Of a stretch of DNA of 64,000 nt, positions 43,632-56,700 are shown one piece after another. The notes below the pieces were generated by a model that saw nothing but the letters and a program-made list of their open reading frames with translations, did not search any database and had not been told where the DNA came from. The stretch comes from Undaria pinnatifida. Lineage: Eukaryota; Sar; Phaeophyceae; Laminariales; Alariaceae. How positions within the stretch are numbered: position 1 is the first letter of the stretch; every line of letters begins with the position of its first letter. The stretch is taken from positions 9,912,192 to 9,976,191 of the forward strand of contig JABAKD010000006.1 in NCBI GenBank assembly GCA_012845835.1, given 5' to 3'. Both the position numbers and the translations under genes were made by a program.

Positions 43632-46600
43632 GTAAGTTATATTTACACCCGTTTGCTCCACGCAGTGTTTGGTACGGTTTATATTTTTGGAGGCCTCCGC
43701 AAACATTGATGGAAGCTACAAGGGAGGTGTTCGATGACGTGATGGAAGTGAGTTGTAAGATGTTTCTAGGAAGTGTTTAAGGTGTTCGAAAAATTGATGG
43801 AAACTTCCGTGGAAGCAGTGGAAGCAAATGTTTGCCTAGAAGCTCCCAAATACTTCCATATAGAATACGCCGATGTGGCAGACCACCCACCCAAGACCAG
43901 CCACCACGACGTGTAGAGCATGGATATTGTACTGTCAAAAATATTGATGTGGTCGCGAGGAGCGCGTTGAATACCACTACACACAACGGACATGTCGCGA
44001 TCAACGTTATCTAGATCCTACGTCTATCGCGATTGGTCAAGGTTTTTACAGTGCATATCTAACCAGCGGGTGAGTGTGTGGTATACCCTGGGAGAGGTTC
44101 CGGGCCTCATCTTGGTCTCACACGAATGAATACTCATCTATAGGCCGCACACAATTTGTTCACTATGGATCTGTCTGGCTCAAAGAACGTGGCCATAATG
44201 ACTGATCTGTATCTTTCTGGTGTGTTAACAACTTCGACGTACTTCGAGATAACGACAAGAGCACTCACACCGTCAGGGCTTGCTGGTTCCGTTCAACATG
44301 CTTCACGAGGATATGTGTAGCGTGATATCACCCCTTAAAGTGAGCTTAGGCAGTCTTGCTGGTTTCTAAAGCCATTGTCTTCAATAACCGCGTGGACATA
44401 TGAGTACCCCGTTCCTTTCTCAAATGTATGTTTCGATATTAAAGACAATGTCGGACTCTGACCTCAACGGCGTTTTTTAGATATAAACTCAAAATCCACC
44501 CAACACGCGTTCGGTGCTGAACGTTCGATACACGTACAATGCAGCATGTGCTTCGTGGCGTACGGGCGTAATCAGGCCTTTTTCTTCGTTTATACCACAA
44601 TGAATGCACATGTGAAGAAAACTGGATTAACAGTCACTAGTACCCAACGGTCCAACATCTCCATCGAACATATTGTCACGTCACACGCAACAAGTGTGCA
44701 TTCAAACGTACTGCAGCGGCAACACTACGATCTCGGATAATCTTCTGTCGTTGGTTATGCCATCAATTCGAGCAAATTTTACAGCCAAATTGAGCAAAAT
44801 TGAAAACTGCTTGGGGCGATGTATTTCGATTTTCCAGCCTAATCCTTGTTCCAAAATATATTTCCTGGCGACTAACCTCTACGACGTTCATGAAGCCTTA
44901 CTCCGAAACGTTTCCCGTACCAAACGCTTGCGCTACATACGCATTGTGCCACTTTCGCTTCTTTCTGTCAATTCGCAGGTTCGCTTCCTGGTCGAGCCGT
45001 GAAATATCAACATCATCATGCTGGCACCACGAGGAGAAAATCGTCTGGTGTTGATATGTTTTTCGAGTGACGGTTGAGGTACGGAGAGGTCATGCGTTTT
45101 GCTCTAGAGTCTGGTGGACGTCGAAACTTACGTGTTTTGTTGGGGTTGACCCCGGGGAGGTGTGCGCAGCCGGGGTTACTTGTTGCTGCGGTGGTGGAAG
45201 GTTCTCTCCACTAGCGTTCATGAGAATAAGGTCGTTTGGACTGTAGGAGCTGAGCACGGGGTTAAGCCCGCTACTTTTGCCTTAACGTTTACTGGCGATC
45301 AGAAATTCCGGTTTTCGTTGCTGGGCTGAACCAAGGGAGGTGCGTGCAATGTGGTTTCTAGATTGTCTAATTCTGTGGGACTCGGAGACGTTAGATATTG
45401 TGAGATTGTGGTGGTTGGGCTTTGGGACTCAAGTACAAGACAGAGCCTACATTTCACGATGGGGTCTGGCGATATTATTGTAGTATGGTTGGCTTCATGG
45501 AGTTGAAGCATCTGTGATACAATCGATTTGGGTAGTAATCCATGACATGACATCGTTCGAGGGAGATTTACCGCGCACAACAATATGGGTAACAGGGTTA
45601 GACTGATACATTTTGGACTGACGAGGCTCCATAAATAAATGTCGTAGGCATGCCGTTAATGATGCAATTGTATATCGATGTATATCTAGGCCTTGGGATC
45701 GCCAATCGAGTTGCGACTTCGTTTATTCTCCCAGCGAGTTCCATTGTGAGATACGCATCTCTTCCACGAAGAGACAGATAAAATAACGGTATAAATATGC
45801 CATACTGTAACCCGAGATGCGGGTGACATTGTAAGGGACGTGACCAAGGCATGAAGAGGGTAACCTCGACGTGTCGGTGATCAAACGTAAATAGTCCAAT
45901 AGACTTAGTTTGTAGTTGCCTAAAATATATGTATTTCGTTGGTTTTTGCGGCGTTCACACTATATGGATTATTGATAATAGCTACACAATAAGCAATCCA
46001 CCCCGTTTTTCAAACTATAACCGATCAAGTATCCTATGGTCTTTGATTGTGTTCCAAACTTTGTCGCGCAGCACACAAAGTTGCGTGTATTCCAAAACGC
46101 ATATAAGAAGAACAGTATCTCAGAATCTCACCAGCGATCAAGGCTACGTACCCCAATTTGTTTACTTCCGTGTTTCCACCATCCGTGTGAGTGATTTAGT
46201 TTTTCACAAACAAAATATATTAGATCAGGATGTTGGGTCGGTTGTGAGTAGCTTGCCATCCCGTCGTGGGTCAATACCACGAGGTTTGACCGGACGATAT
46301 CTTAAAGGACAAAGGAATAGGGCAGTCACACGGCTCGAGGGACACGGAACCACCGCCACGGAAAGGCCCCAGAAATAACGGCCATTCAGTAGCCTGGATT
46401 CAAAGGATCCGCTCATACCAAGGGGGTCTATTGGAAACAGAGCACGGTAGATAGGGCAGCAAATATTTTCGCCCCTCTTCAACAGAGGAGCTCTCTAATA
46501 AACAATTGCCAGACACAAATTTGGACCGAAACAATAACCGTCTCACCGGACAACCCGTTCCACAGCCTAGGGGACGAGTATACACGAAACACGCTGCAAT

Positions 46601-48478
46601 GGTAGTAGGCGGCTCTTCTGCTGAAGAACCGTTTCCGCCAGAGAGAGTCGTTTCGAGACGTAGTGCTACTCTTACCTTGCCATGGTTGTTCCCACCGGGG
46701 CCCTACGTTCAATATCTGCTCACCCTGGACCGCCACAAACTACAGAGCGAGTGTGATGCGCACTCACCGCATACGTGTGTTTGACCCTCTTTGGCGTCTT
46801 GGAGTTAAGACCAGCCGTTACGGTCGTCACGTGCTTCACCCGTTAACCTTAAGAGTGGGTCAAACTGTAGCTACTGCTCTTCCTACGCGTCCCTCGCAGC
46901 CGTTGGGTAACAATCCGAGCGACAAGCAGACCCATGCCATGGTACGGGATGCAAATGTGTCCTCTTCAATCCCTCTTACTTGGGCACTCTATGAACGACC
47001 TAAACAAAAGGTGAAAATAACCTTGAGACATACGACAAACTGTTACCCAGCACGTAGACCGAGGCCGGAAACCTGACCCGACATTGTTGGGTCAAGCACC
47101 CCCGTCATGCACGGATTATTGCAGCGAAAACGTGTTACCCACGTGGTATCACGCGTTAATTTGTTTTACGCAACGAATGCAATACCCCGAGACCAGGCAT
47201 ACTCTATAGATGGGGCGCAGTGTGGGTCGTTTGGGTTTCTCTCTGGCAGATCCCTGCACTGGGCAACCCCCTGTGAATTGCCTGTACTCTGCTAGACCAT
47301 TCGTCACATTTTTACCGGTGGGTCATAAGTTATTGGTGTAAAGAGGCGTACATCTTTGATGAGGTTCAAACTATTGTTCATGTACCGAGCGCCGCAGATC
47401 AGAAGCTGCGCATACTTCAAATAAATGCACACGGGTCTATACCAGCGCTCGTCAAAGCCTACTGTAAAAGATGACGAATATAGCGATAGTTCGAGCTTTG
47501 TGCCGTAAACTACACGGTTTTCCACACCCGCTGGTTGAGTTACTCCACGATGTCTTGATAATAAACGCGTTTGCGTGTTCCGCCTCGTCGTGACAAACGA
47601 GTTTCCGAGGTTATCAGGTTTGAAATCCGTCCACGGATTGCGTTGCAATGAGCTTGGCGAATGCACCCTCGCACGGCAAATTCTCGTGGGCAGTGCTACC
47701 AGAAACGGAAAAATGAATCACTTGACCTACGAGCCCCACTAACCAACTTGGCTACATATCATAGCACGCGTCGGTAGTGACCGGGACAACTGCCCAAACT
47801 AGCAGCGCGGTTGTCGGATGCATTAATGCACACGCAGAGACGGTGCAAACGATAGCCTACGTGGTTCCAATGCACCTGAATTATCAAATTCACAAATTAC
47901 AAATCACCGAAACAACTATCGTACACATAATACTGTATCACAAGGCATCCTGGGAGTCGTTTCTGGCGTACGTAGTGGTTTGAAGTATTTCGTGGGGAGC
48001 ACGTCGTCATCGAATGAATAGTAGCCAACCCTCCCGCCTCATCGTTGGCATAGTGTAACTTTCCAAGTGTGGTTGGTTACTTTTTCTTGTTTGCGGTTTT
48101 CTGCGAGCCTTAGCTTCGGTGGGGACCGTCTCTAGATGGTGGGCCAAGACATTAATAATTGAATTTTCCGATGCTGTCAAGGTTTGGCTCATGTTCCGCG
48201 TGTTCCTGCTTGCACCAAGAAGTCCGACTCGGCTGTGCCCATATCGTGGCCGGTACGTTCTCTTGCGGCTTCCCCACGAACGTAGACGCTGTGACCTTGA
48301 TGGCAAGAATCGTGACTCGAATCTCGTTTTCGATTTCTTGTCTGAATGCGTTTGCACTGGTGAAAGTTTTCTTTGATGCGTAATTTGCAGCACGGAGCAC
48401 AGAGTATTCTGCTGGGATAGATAAACACCATTTCCCACGCCGCTGGTCTGTACGTCCGGTCGATTTGTCCGGAGGTTG
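43632..48478. other. region downstream of the last recognised LNR exon
   Basis: The donor at 43632 implies further exons, but none is convincing. A candidate frame starts after AG at about 44145 and runs to TAG near 44321. The rest up to 48478 holds only short frames and no recognised repeat, apart from a possible F5 end near 47765 (ATCATAGCACGCGTC). Confidence 0.35.
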
Positions 48479-48728
48479 GATGCGCGCTACGATAGAGGTG
48501 CACCTTTTTCAGTTTCTGAGGTTCCTCAGTTTGGGAGCTTAAGACCTTTCCCAAAGGCTGATTTTGGGCAAAAGCAAAACTTCTACGGGATGAAAAGTCC
48601 CCATGGCCTAGGTACACAACGAGAATCATGCAAAAATCACTGTCACGTTGCGCCGACTTTGGGTTAAGGAATCCAGTCATTCAGAAACCATTTCAGAAAA
48701 ATGTGCTCCCTATATCGTAGCATGCGTC
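48479..48728 (-). mobile_element. MITE family F5, TSD GTTG
   Basis: 250 bp, ends GATGCGCGCTACGATAG and the complement of GACGCATGCTACGATAT, flanked by GTTG at 48475-48478 and 48729-48732. Orientation is opposite to the copy at 24023. Confidence 0.88.
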
Positions 48729-50062
48729 GTTGGGGGTGTGTGTGCCTCCGCAGCGTCTAATCTTTGATTATGTCCCAAGAGTGCCCGCTGCTGCAGCGGT
48801 CGTATGTGTATACTAGGTACAACATGAAGCCAACCAGAGAAGGGGCGATTTTTGAGACGGATTGCATTAGGAAAACAGCAAGAAGAACAGAACGGCTAGT
48901 AGCTTCGGTATCGAAATATTTGTAGTTCTACTCAATATATGGTCTCGTTTACCCAAGCGTAACCTCTGCAACGAAGTGTTGGTGTTTGGTTTGAAGCTTC
49001 GTGACGTTATCTGGCTTTCCGTCGGCTTCCATTTCCTCCACGTATGCAGCGGTCGCAGATACAAACTACCAGGCACCCAATCTTTGGTACACCCTAACAC
49101 ACGGTTGCGTTGGTGACAGGTCGCATACCCAACCCTGAAACGACAATAGCACAGAAAACACCTAATCTGGAAATATCTAAGGTTGGTAGATTGCCTGGTT
49201 TACTCCCGCAATAGTTGGGCTACGCTTCCTTGATGATTGGTTCGAAGCTTCGTGATGTTGGAAAAACCAGAAAGATGGGAGGCAACAAGGAAATGCACCG
49301 ACAACATTAGGACAACGAACGATGCCCCCTATCATATCGGTCTTCAAACCGGCACTGCCCCACGCACATCTATGACACGGAAAGCACGTTTCTACGCCTG
49401 TCATCCATGTTGGGCACTGATGAAGAATATTTCTCTATAACCTACACGCGTTTCAACGACGTAGGCAACTCTCCTGATCGGTGGGTATCAGTGGTGGCCG
49501 CGTGGAGTCGCTACAATGCCGGGGAGGGGGGCAACCTCGACATGGGTAATCTCACCGGTAACACAAGTAGCAAGATTAAACCTCCCGTTGTATATGGACC
49601 ATTCGAAACCTGAAGCCGACGGAGCCACTCTTCAAAATTCCGAAATTCGACATGAAACGCTAATACATACCAGCCACTCTCGTTGAGGTACAGACGTTGA
49701 AAGAAAAGAGGCATTTACCGGGTGGTTGGAGTCGGCGAAATAAAACGTCGTCACGTACAAAATTCTACAGTCGGGTGGTCAAGAGATCTCCACAAACTGA
49801 AAACCAGAAGACACCGAATGTTTACGATGGACATGCGTATCGACCATAGAAACTGGCTTTCCTTGTGGGTTCGCTATGGCTACGGGGAGGCACGTCGTCC
49901 AGAGGGCGCGTCTAAGCACGCCTGCCTGCGACTCAAGTCGTCCTGGTACTAAATCCTAACTCTACTATGTTATTTGTTCTAGATGCCGGCCTCGAATAAG
50001 CCGAACATGACAGCCTCTTGTCCTGAATAATATAGTTGAAATGAGCGAAATGTACCGTAGAG
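48729..50062. other. unrecognised stretch with one local repeat
   Basis: GAAGCTTCGTGA.GTT with flanking similarity occurs near 48990 and 49242, a possible short duplication. No gene is supported. Confidence 0.35.
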
Positions 50063-50325
50063 AGCGCGTGCTGCGATAGAGGTGTGCATATCACCTTTGT
50101 TTCTGATGTTCCTCAATCCGGGAGCTTACGACCGCTCGCAAAAACTGATTTCTGATGAAAAAAAACGAAACTCCTACATAGTACGAGACATAAAACCCCA
50201 TGACGTACGTGCACAACGAAATTCATTAAAAAAAAAATCATATTTCTGACGATTTTGGGTATAGGAGCCCCATTGTTCAGAAACCACTTCGCAACAAAAA
50301 GGTATACCTCTACCGTAGCACTAGT
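50063..50325 (-). mobile_element. MITE family F5
   Basis: Ends around GCGCGTGCTGCGATAG (left) and the complement of CACTAGTGCTACGGTAG (right). The interior matches the copy at 48479 (GTTTCTGATGTTCCTCAATC versus GTTTCTGAGGTTCCTCAGTT). No exact TSD. Confidence 0.72.
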
Positions 50326-50519
50326 GCGTAGTCTAACCTGATACCCAGCTAGGTACCAGGGTATCTGGGGGACACCGGTGCTTTAACAGATTGACGCAAG
50401 AACGCTATTGATCATCAAATATATTCGCGTTATCGTGCAGCAGCGGCGACGGTATAACGGAGATCAGTTTAGAGGAGGTACGAGAGGGAGAGGGGTCAAA
50501 ATCACCCTGATCATGAACT

Positions 50520-51165
50520 GATCCCCGGTTCTGACAATGAGGTTCGCAGAGCATCATGGGTCGGGTCAGATCAGGCCAGGTGAAGAGGTTTCAAAGAACA
50601 CTGTTCGTGTCAATTCAAGAGGATTAAACATCTCATGGGTCCGACCTAGTCAGGAGAAATTTATATCGCACAGGTTGGGTCTGCTCATACAGGTCATGTG
50701 ACGTGTTAGGTCACCGTGACTCCATGGGTTTTTTTTCTTACTCGCAGGTCAAACATGCAGAGTTGCCCCTCGCCACCAATACTTGGAGCCTTCGAGTGTT
50801 GTGGTCCAGGGCCTCCGCGGCGCCAACACTCCTTTCTGACCATGGTCGTGCGTTAATAGGGAACCAACAATAAACATGCGTATATATGCATGTCCACGCC
50901 CCCCATATCCATACGGTCCGGCCTACGAAATTCCTGCGGGGTAAACAGATGAAGACTAAACTAATTATCGAGTATCAACAGACACCGACTAACCGCTGGT
51001 CGAACCAGTGGGAGAAACACCAACCGGGTCAACGTGACCCAACACAGACAAGATGTGGTTGGGCCGATTCAAGAAGTGTGGAAGGTCTTACAGGTCAGGT
51101 AGAGTATGCGACTGATTTTTCTTAATCTCACGCACGGGGTCGGATCCGGTGTAGTTGAATGGGGA
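50520..51165 (+). repeat. degenerate flank of the GGGTC satellite
   Basis: Scattered GGGTC, GGTCAG, AGGTCA and CCGGGTCAACG strings become denser toward 51165. This looks like decayed satellite units or a seed region. Confidence 0.4.
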
Positions 51166-52475
51166 CCGGTCGGGTCGGGTCGGGTCTGGTCGGGTCGGGG
51201 CGGGTCAGGTCGGGTCCGATCGGGTCGGGTCGGGTCGGGTCGGGTCGGGTCGGGTCGGGTCGGGTCGGGTCGGGTCGGGTCGGGTCGGGTCGGGTCGGGT
51301 CGGGTCGGGTCGGGTCGGGTCGGGTCGGGTCGGGTCGGGTCGGGTCGGGTCGGGTCGGGTCGGGTCGGGTCGGGTCGGGTCGGGTCGGGTCGGGTCGGGT
51401 CGGGTCGGGTCGGGTCAGGTCGGGTCGGGTCGGGTCGGATCGGGTCGGGTCCGGTCGGGTCGGGTCGGGTCGGGTCGGGTCGGGTCGGGTCGGGTAGGGT
51501 CGGGTCGGGTCGGGTCGGGTCGGGTCAGGTCGGGTCATGTCTGGTCGGGTCGGGTCGGGTCAAGTCGGGTCGGGTCGGGTCGGGTCGGGTCAGGTCAAGT
51601 CGGGTCGGGTCGGGTCGGGTCTGGTCAGGTCGAGTCGGGTCGGGTCGGGTCGGGTCGGGTCGGGTCGGGTCGGGTCGGGTCGGGTCGGGTCGGGTCGGGT
51701 CGGGTCGGGTCGGGTCGGGTCGGGTCGGGTCCGGTCGGGTCGGGTCGGGTAGGGTCGGGTCGGGTCGGGTCGGGTCGGGTCGGGTCGGGTCGGGTCGGGT
51801 CGGGTCGGGTTGGGTCGGGTCGGGTCGGGTCGGGTCGGGTCGGGTCGGGTCGGGTCGGGTCGGGTCGGGTCGGGTCGGGTCGGGTCGGGTCGGGTCGGGT
51901 CGGGTCGGGTCGGGTCGGGTCGGGTCGGGTCGGGTCGGGTCGGGTCGGGTCGGGTCGGGTCAGGTCGGGTCGGGTCGGGTCGGGTCGGGTCGGGTCGGGT
52001 CGGGTCGGGTCGGGTCGGGTCGGGTCGGGTCGGGTCGGGTCGGGTCGGGTCGGGTCGGGTCGGGTCGGGTCGGGTCGGGTCGGGTCGGGTCGGGTCGGGT
52101 CGGGTCGGGTCGGGTCGGGTCGGGTCGGGTCGGGTCGGGTCGGGTCGGGTCGGGTCGGGTCGGGTCCGGTCGGGTCGGGTCGGGTCGGACGGGTCGGGTC
52201 GGGTCGGGTTGGGTCGGGTCGGGTCGGGTCGGGTCGGGTCGGGTCGGGTCGGGTCGGGACGGGTCGGGTCGGGTCGGGTCGGGTCGGGTCGGGTCGGGTC
52301 GGGTCGGGTCGGGTCGGGTCGGGTCGGGTCGGGTCGGATCGGGTCGGGTCGGGTCGAGTCGGGTCTGGTCGGGTCGGGTCGGGTCGGGTCGGGTCGGGTC
52401 GGGTCGGGTCGGGTCGGGTCGGGTCGGGTCGGGTCTGGACGGGACGGGTCGGGTCGGGTGGGGTCGGGTCGGATC
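51166..52475 (+). repeat. (GGGTC)n pentanucleotide satellite, about 1.3 kb
   Basis: About 260 units with scattered substitutions and at least one single-base register shift near 52187. Because the unit is 5 nt and stop-free, all three plus frames read Gly-Ser-Gly-Arg-Val repeats and the minus frames Thr-Arg-Pro-Asp-Pro repeats. The long frames here are artefacts. The G strand meets the G3N2 quadruplex pattern throughout. Confidence 0.97.
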
Positions 52476-53162
52476 CGATCAGATCTGATCGAGTGGGGTC
52501 GGTTCTGGGGTCGCATCAGGTCGGGGTTGAGATCTGTTTGTTGTGCTTTATCCATCGAAACCACAATTTCGTCAAAAATACATTTAAGCACCTCTAACGA
52601 GGGCTCGATCCGAATACGGCAGAGGCCGCCCCCGGCCCAGTGGGTGATGGTTGACCTCTGGGTTTGAACCCCCTATGTCTCAAACGACCGTAACAAACGT
52701 AGAAATCTGCCTGTAAGGGGAAACGAGAAGCATTCAGATCGATCCTTCAACAACACGGTTCACGATTTCGGTTTCACGCATGCCCTTTGGGATCGAGCAA
52801 GTCCTCGGCAAACAGGGGTGTTGGGAACGTTTTGCGTTACTAATTAGAACGGTGACAAATAAATCGGTGACAGAAGGGAGCAGAGCAATAACAAACACCT
52901 AACACCGCCAAAACGAACACAGCCGTATTGATCATTGCTGTTTCTCTGTAGTATTTGTTGCTCTCCATCAATCAGTCCGGTTTTGGCTCCAACCTCTTGG
53001 ATCTAGTTGATGAAAGTGCCAATAAAATATATACACAGACGCTGTTGACAGTATAGGCGAACGCATAAATAGTCTGTACGTACAGGTTCAACAGAAACAG
53101 CAGCGCAGCGAGAGGTAGACTTCATATCGAGATTTTTCGAAGAGAAGCCGGCATCATGTATA
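52476..53162. other. unrecognised intergenic stretch
   Basis: Degenerate satellite units fade out to about 52530. No gene or repeat family beyond that. Confidence 0.35.
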
Positions 53163-53453
53163 GCCGGTCGTCCCGGTGGCGTGTCAGGTTATCCCCGAAC
53201 CTGGTATATATCAATTTCGTGATTTCGAATCCCCCCGAGTGCATACTCGTATAAATTGGTGGGGACTTCTTGTGCACAAGTTGATTCTCGGAAAACGCGA
53301 GAGCGTGAATTAGCAACACTCGATGAAAAATTGGCAGGCAGTCGGATTGCTGGACCTTATGCGCGATAAAGGTTGAAGACAAGAACCGGGGGGGAGAAGG
53401 AGCGATACCTGTGGCCACTGCCTGTCCAGAAGCTGGAAGGTACATGCGTGTGA
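53163..53453 (+). mobile_element. tRNA-derived SINE, longest copy
   Basis: A-box-like TGGCGTGTCAGG at 53177-53188 and B box GATTTCGAATCCC at 53221-53233. The body continues with GAGTGCATACTCGTATAAAT and GTGGGGACTTCTTG, ending at GTCCAGAAGCTGGAAGGTAC. No poly-A tail is visible. Confidence 0.7.
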
Positions 53454-53674
53454 CAATATATGCAAAACAAAACGTCCAACATCGAATTATTCGGTTGCTC
53501 TCGTGCAACATCCACACCATCCACCATGTGTTTATAGTTTCTACCGATCGGTTATCACTTGATTTAAATAGCCAAGGCAATGGAAAACACTGCACGAATG
53601 GCGCTAGAGTTAGAATTTGTTATGGTATGTGGCCTGGAGGGTGGTGGGGGAGGAAAAGGGGGGGTGTGGGGGTC

Positions 53675-53945
53675 GGGAGGGCGTACTCATTTGTTGTCTT
53701 GCCTTAGTCCTTTGGCCATTCATTGAGCACGGATCTCTTTCGAGACGGAGCGCCGTTCCCACTCCTAGTAGACACACCTACAACATGTGGGCGCTCATTA
53801 GGTTGCCGAGGGGGGGCGGGGGGGGCGTACTCTTTTGTTGCTTGCCTTGTAGTCCTTTGGCCATTGACCATGGATCCCTTGCGAAACAGAAGCCCGTTCC
53901 CACTCCAAATAGAGACACCTACAACATTTGGGCGCTCATCACGCT
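53675..53945 (+). repeat. local tandem duplication, about 145 bp
   Basis: Two units share GGGGCGTACTCATTTGTTG-type starts, AGTCCTTTGGCCATT, CCGTTCCCACTCC and GACACCTACAACAT.TGGGC. They begin at about 53680 and 53825. Confidence 0.75.
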
Positions 53946-54345
53946 TCTTCCATATATTTCGTAGAAACTGTTTGCTTGTCCTATCTGCGTGCTGTTGCGC
54001 GGTCTGTACAGCCAACATCTATCTCCTATCAGAGCAATATTTTTGTATGTACTCTCTAGTCCAAACAAAAATCTTCCATGCCGTGTACATAAACCTTCCT
54101 CATTTCCTCTTCTAACGCATTCTGTTCCGCCTTGTATAATTCACATTATCTTACTTTGTGAGGCTTACCTTCTGTTGTTGTGCCACACGGGCACATATTT
54201 GTCGCCACGTCCTCCTTCTCCCGATTACTGGTATATACTGTACTTTTCACCTTTTCGGTAGGTCCAAGTCCCCTGCACGACATCACACGTTCAGCATTTT
54301 CGCGTAGCCCAGTGGGCCGTGCAGATACGTCTTTGATTTGGATAA
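53946..54345. other. unrecognised stretch left of the copia element
   Basis: Pyrimidine-rich on the plus strand. No gene recognised. Confidence 0.35.
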
Positions 54346-54779
54346 TGTGGTATACCCCAGCACGGTGGCAGATAGGCTGTGTCCCCGACGCTAGTGGGGT
54401 TGGTGACACTGTGCAGTGGATAGCCTGGAAGACTCGAGTGCTTCCGTGTTGAGGAGAATATGTAAAGATGTTGTAAACACTGGCGCTTATGTAGCCAACA
54501 CACACAGATAAACCGCAGACTATGTAGGAGTCCAGAAGTTTGGTGGGTACTGGAGATGGCCAGGATGACTACGATGCTAGACAAGCCGGAAGGATCCACA
54601 AGAGAGAGTGAGCTACTCGTCAAGGCAACAGAGAATCCTACAGAAGTAATTCCTCCGCATATTCATGCGCACGTTAGATACCAACCGACACATATCAGAT
54701 CTACGATGATCTACGAAGTACAAGTGCAGCGCTACTAAACATTGACTCATACTGGCTATGTGCTAACATTTCCATAACA
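54346..54779 (-). repeat. copia 3' LTR
   Basis: 434 bp. Read on the minus strand it starts TGTTATGGAAA and ends TATACCACA (TG...CA rule). It matches the right LTR. Confidence 0.88.
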
Positions 54780-54792
54780 CTCCTCCTCGATG
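54780..54792 (-). promoter_or_regulatory. copia polypurine tract
   Basis: On the minus strand GAGGAGGAGTG lies directly upstream of the 3' LTR, the expected site for plus-strand DNA priming. Confidence 0.65.
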
Positions 54793-54869
54793 AAAGTTGC
54801 TCAAATGTATCAAAAGGGTAAGCTACTTCCAAACAGACAGAGTCAAACAAACAAATCATTCGTTTTCCG

Positions 54870-55295
54870 TCAAATTTGACGGTGGTGAACTTGATGACAT
54901 AAATTGTTGATTAGGACCATAAGAAACTTGAACCTGTGCTTTTTGAAGTGCTTTGTACCGATGTCGGCGAGGTTGTCCTCCCTCGGGACGTAATGGATGG
55001 AGATCCTCCCCTCCGTTACCAGTTTTCGGATAAAGAAGAAACGCAATGCGATGTGTTTGGTCGTCGAGCTGAAGGACCGGTTCCCCAATGTATGTAAGGT
55101 AGCCGTGTTGTCGCAGTACAGGTATTGGTGCAAACTCTCGCCCGAATCCAAGCTCCGTCAGCATGTTTGAGCAAAACACTGCTTCCTTCATCGCCAGGGC
55201 GGACGCGACCAGCTCCGATTCCATGATGGACATCGCATTCAGACCTTGCAGCCCCGACCTGTAGCTCATCGGAGCGTTTGCCAGCATCGTCACGT
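54870..55295 (-). pseudogene. copia RNase H, frameshifted
   Basis: Two overlapping minus frames together cover the domain. One has MESELVASALAMKEAVF; the other has LYCDNTATLHTLGNRSF, TTKHIALRFFFIRKLV and VPREDNLADIGTKHF, all typical copia RNase H strings. The frame changes between them at about 55150. Confidence 0.85.
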
Positions 55296-55361
55296 AGCTT
55301 GAGGTCGACTTCCCGTTGTCAAGGTTGTTTGCCCAGTTCGAGTCCGAGAAGGTCGCGAGGT

Positions 55362-56700
55362 TTAAAAACCACCTTTCTTGTAGGTGATGCTGAAATTGAT
55401 CGTTCCTGCTAGATAGCGAAGAGAATGCTTTGCCGCGACCATGTGCACCTTGATGGGTTTTGATATCGGGCGAGCCAGTTGGCCTGTCGCGTACATGATG
55501 TCATATCTCAGCACTTGCGCAATGTACATGAGCGATCCGACGATCCCTTGGTACTTGCGCATCTCTTCCTCCTTGAGACGTGTGTCCTCGGGCGGGTTGT
55601 TCGAGATTTGGAGCCGTACCCAGGTGTACTAGTCGGCTTGCAGCCCGACATCCCGAACCGTTCACAAATAGATTTGAAGTATGCCTTTTGGGAAATAGGA
55701 TCGATTTGCAGTATGCCTCTTGGGAAATAGTCAAGGTACCTGCCTCGCGATCCCTCTTAATTTCCATTCCGAGTACGAGAGATGCTTCCCCCATGTCGGT
55801 CATTTTGAAGCGCTTTTGCAACTTCCATTTTACCATCGAAATGGCGTTAGAGTAGTTGCTGGTCAGAAGAAGGTCATCGACGTAGAGAGTCAGATAGATC
55901 TTGGCCCCGTTGTGATCGTACAAATACACGCACGGGTCTGACTTGAGTGCGAATCTCGACAAGCACGGGATCGATGCTGTTCAACCAGTTGCCTGGGCTT
56001 TGAGCAAGTCCGTAAAGGCTCTTCTTCAGCTGCATTACCATGATGTTACCTCCATCATTGTCCTTGACCTCAAAACCGGGTGGTTGTTCAACGAACATTT
56101 GTTCTTGGATGTCCGCGTAGAGGAAACATCCATCTGGTCAAAGATGAGGTTGAACTCAACGGTGACGCACGCCACCATACGCACGCTCTGGATCCTGCAC
56201 ACCGGAGCGTAGGTGCTGCCGCAGTCGAGTCCGGGAACTTAGTTCCAGCCCTGGGCCACGAAACGTCCCTTCAAAGAGCCGTCGGCCTTGCGTTTGAACA
56301 CCCACTTGGACCTGATGCGCTTCCTTCCCGGAGGGTCGGCTAGGCGCGGGACGAGTTTGTAGACCTTGCGGTCGTTGAGGCTTTTCATCTCGCGCTCGGC
56401 AGCTGCGTTCCAGTTCGCTGCGTCCGTTGAGGCCCATGCTTCCTTGATGGTGCGAGGAACGTCTGGTGGCACTGCCCCTACGGCGTATGCGCATTCCGTG
56501 AATCCTAATGTGGCGTCCCTGTGCGCGACGTCAGCCAACTTGCCCATCGCGGCAAAACGCGGACGAAAGCCGACGAAGCTCGCTGAGGGTCTTCTGGTTG
56601 GGCACACGTGATATCGCCCGGGTAATCCTTGTGTCAGGAGCGGCTGACATGGAGCTGCGACTACCACTAGAACCACGCCCACTCACCGAACCACGTCCAC
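55362..56700 (-). pseudogene. copia reverse transcriptase, fragmented
   Basis: Recognisable in four minus frames: GRKRIRSKWVFKRKADGSLK (about 56270-56340), PPGFEVKDNDGG and LKKSLYGLAQSP (56000-56098), the catalytic LTLYVDDLLLTSN (55862-55900), and YQGIVGSLMYIAQVLRYDIM (55495-55560). A tandem duplication around 55674-55738 and several frameshifts break it. Confidence 0.88.

Noticed and set aside
51166-52475. GGGTC array as a telomere
   Set aside because: It is internal with unrelated sequence on both sides and does not match the TTTAGGG type expected for this kind of organism.
51106-52667. Very long Gly-Ser-Gly-Arg-Val and Thr-Arg-Pro-Asp-Pro reading frames
   Set aside because: They are translations of a stop-free pentanucleotide satellite and occur in every frame of both strands.
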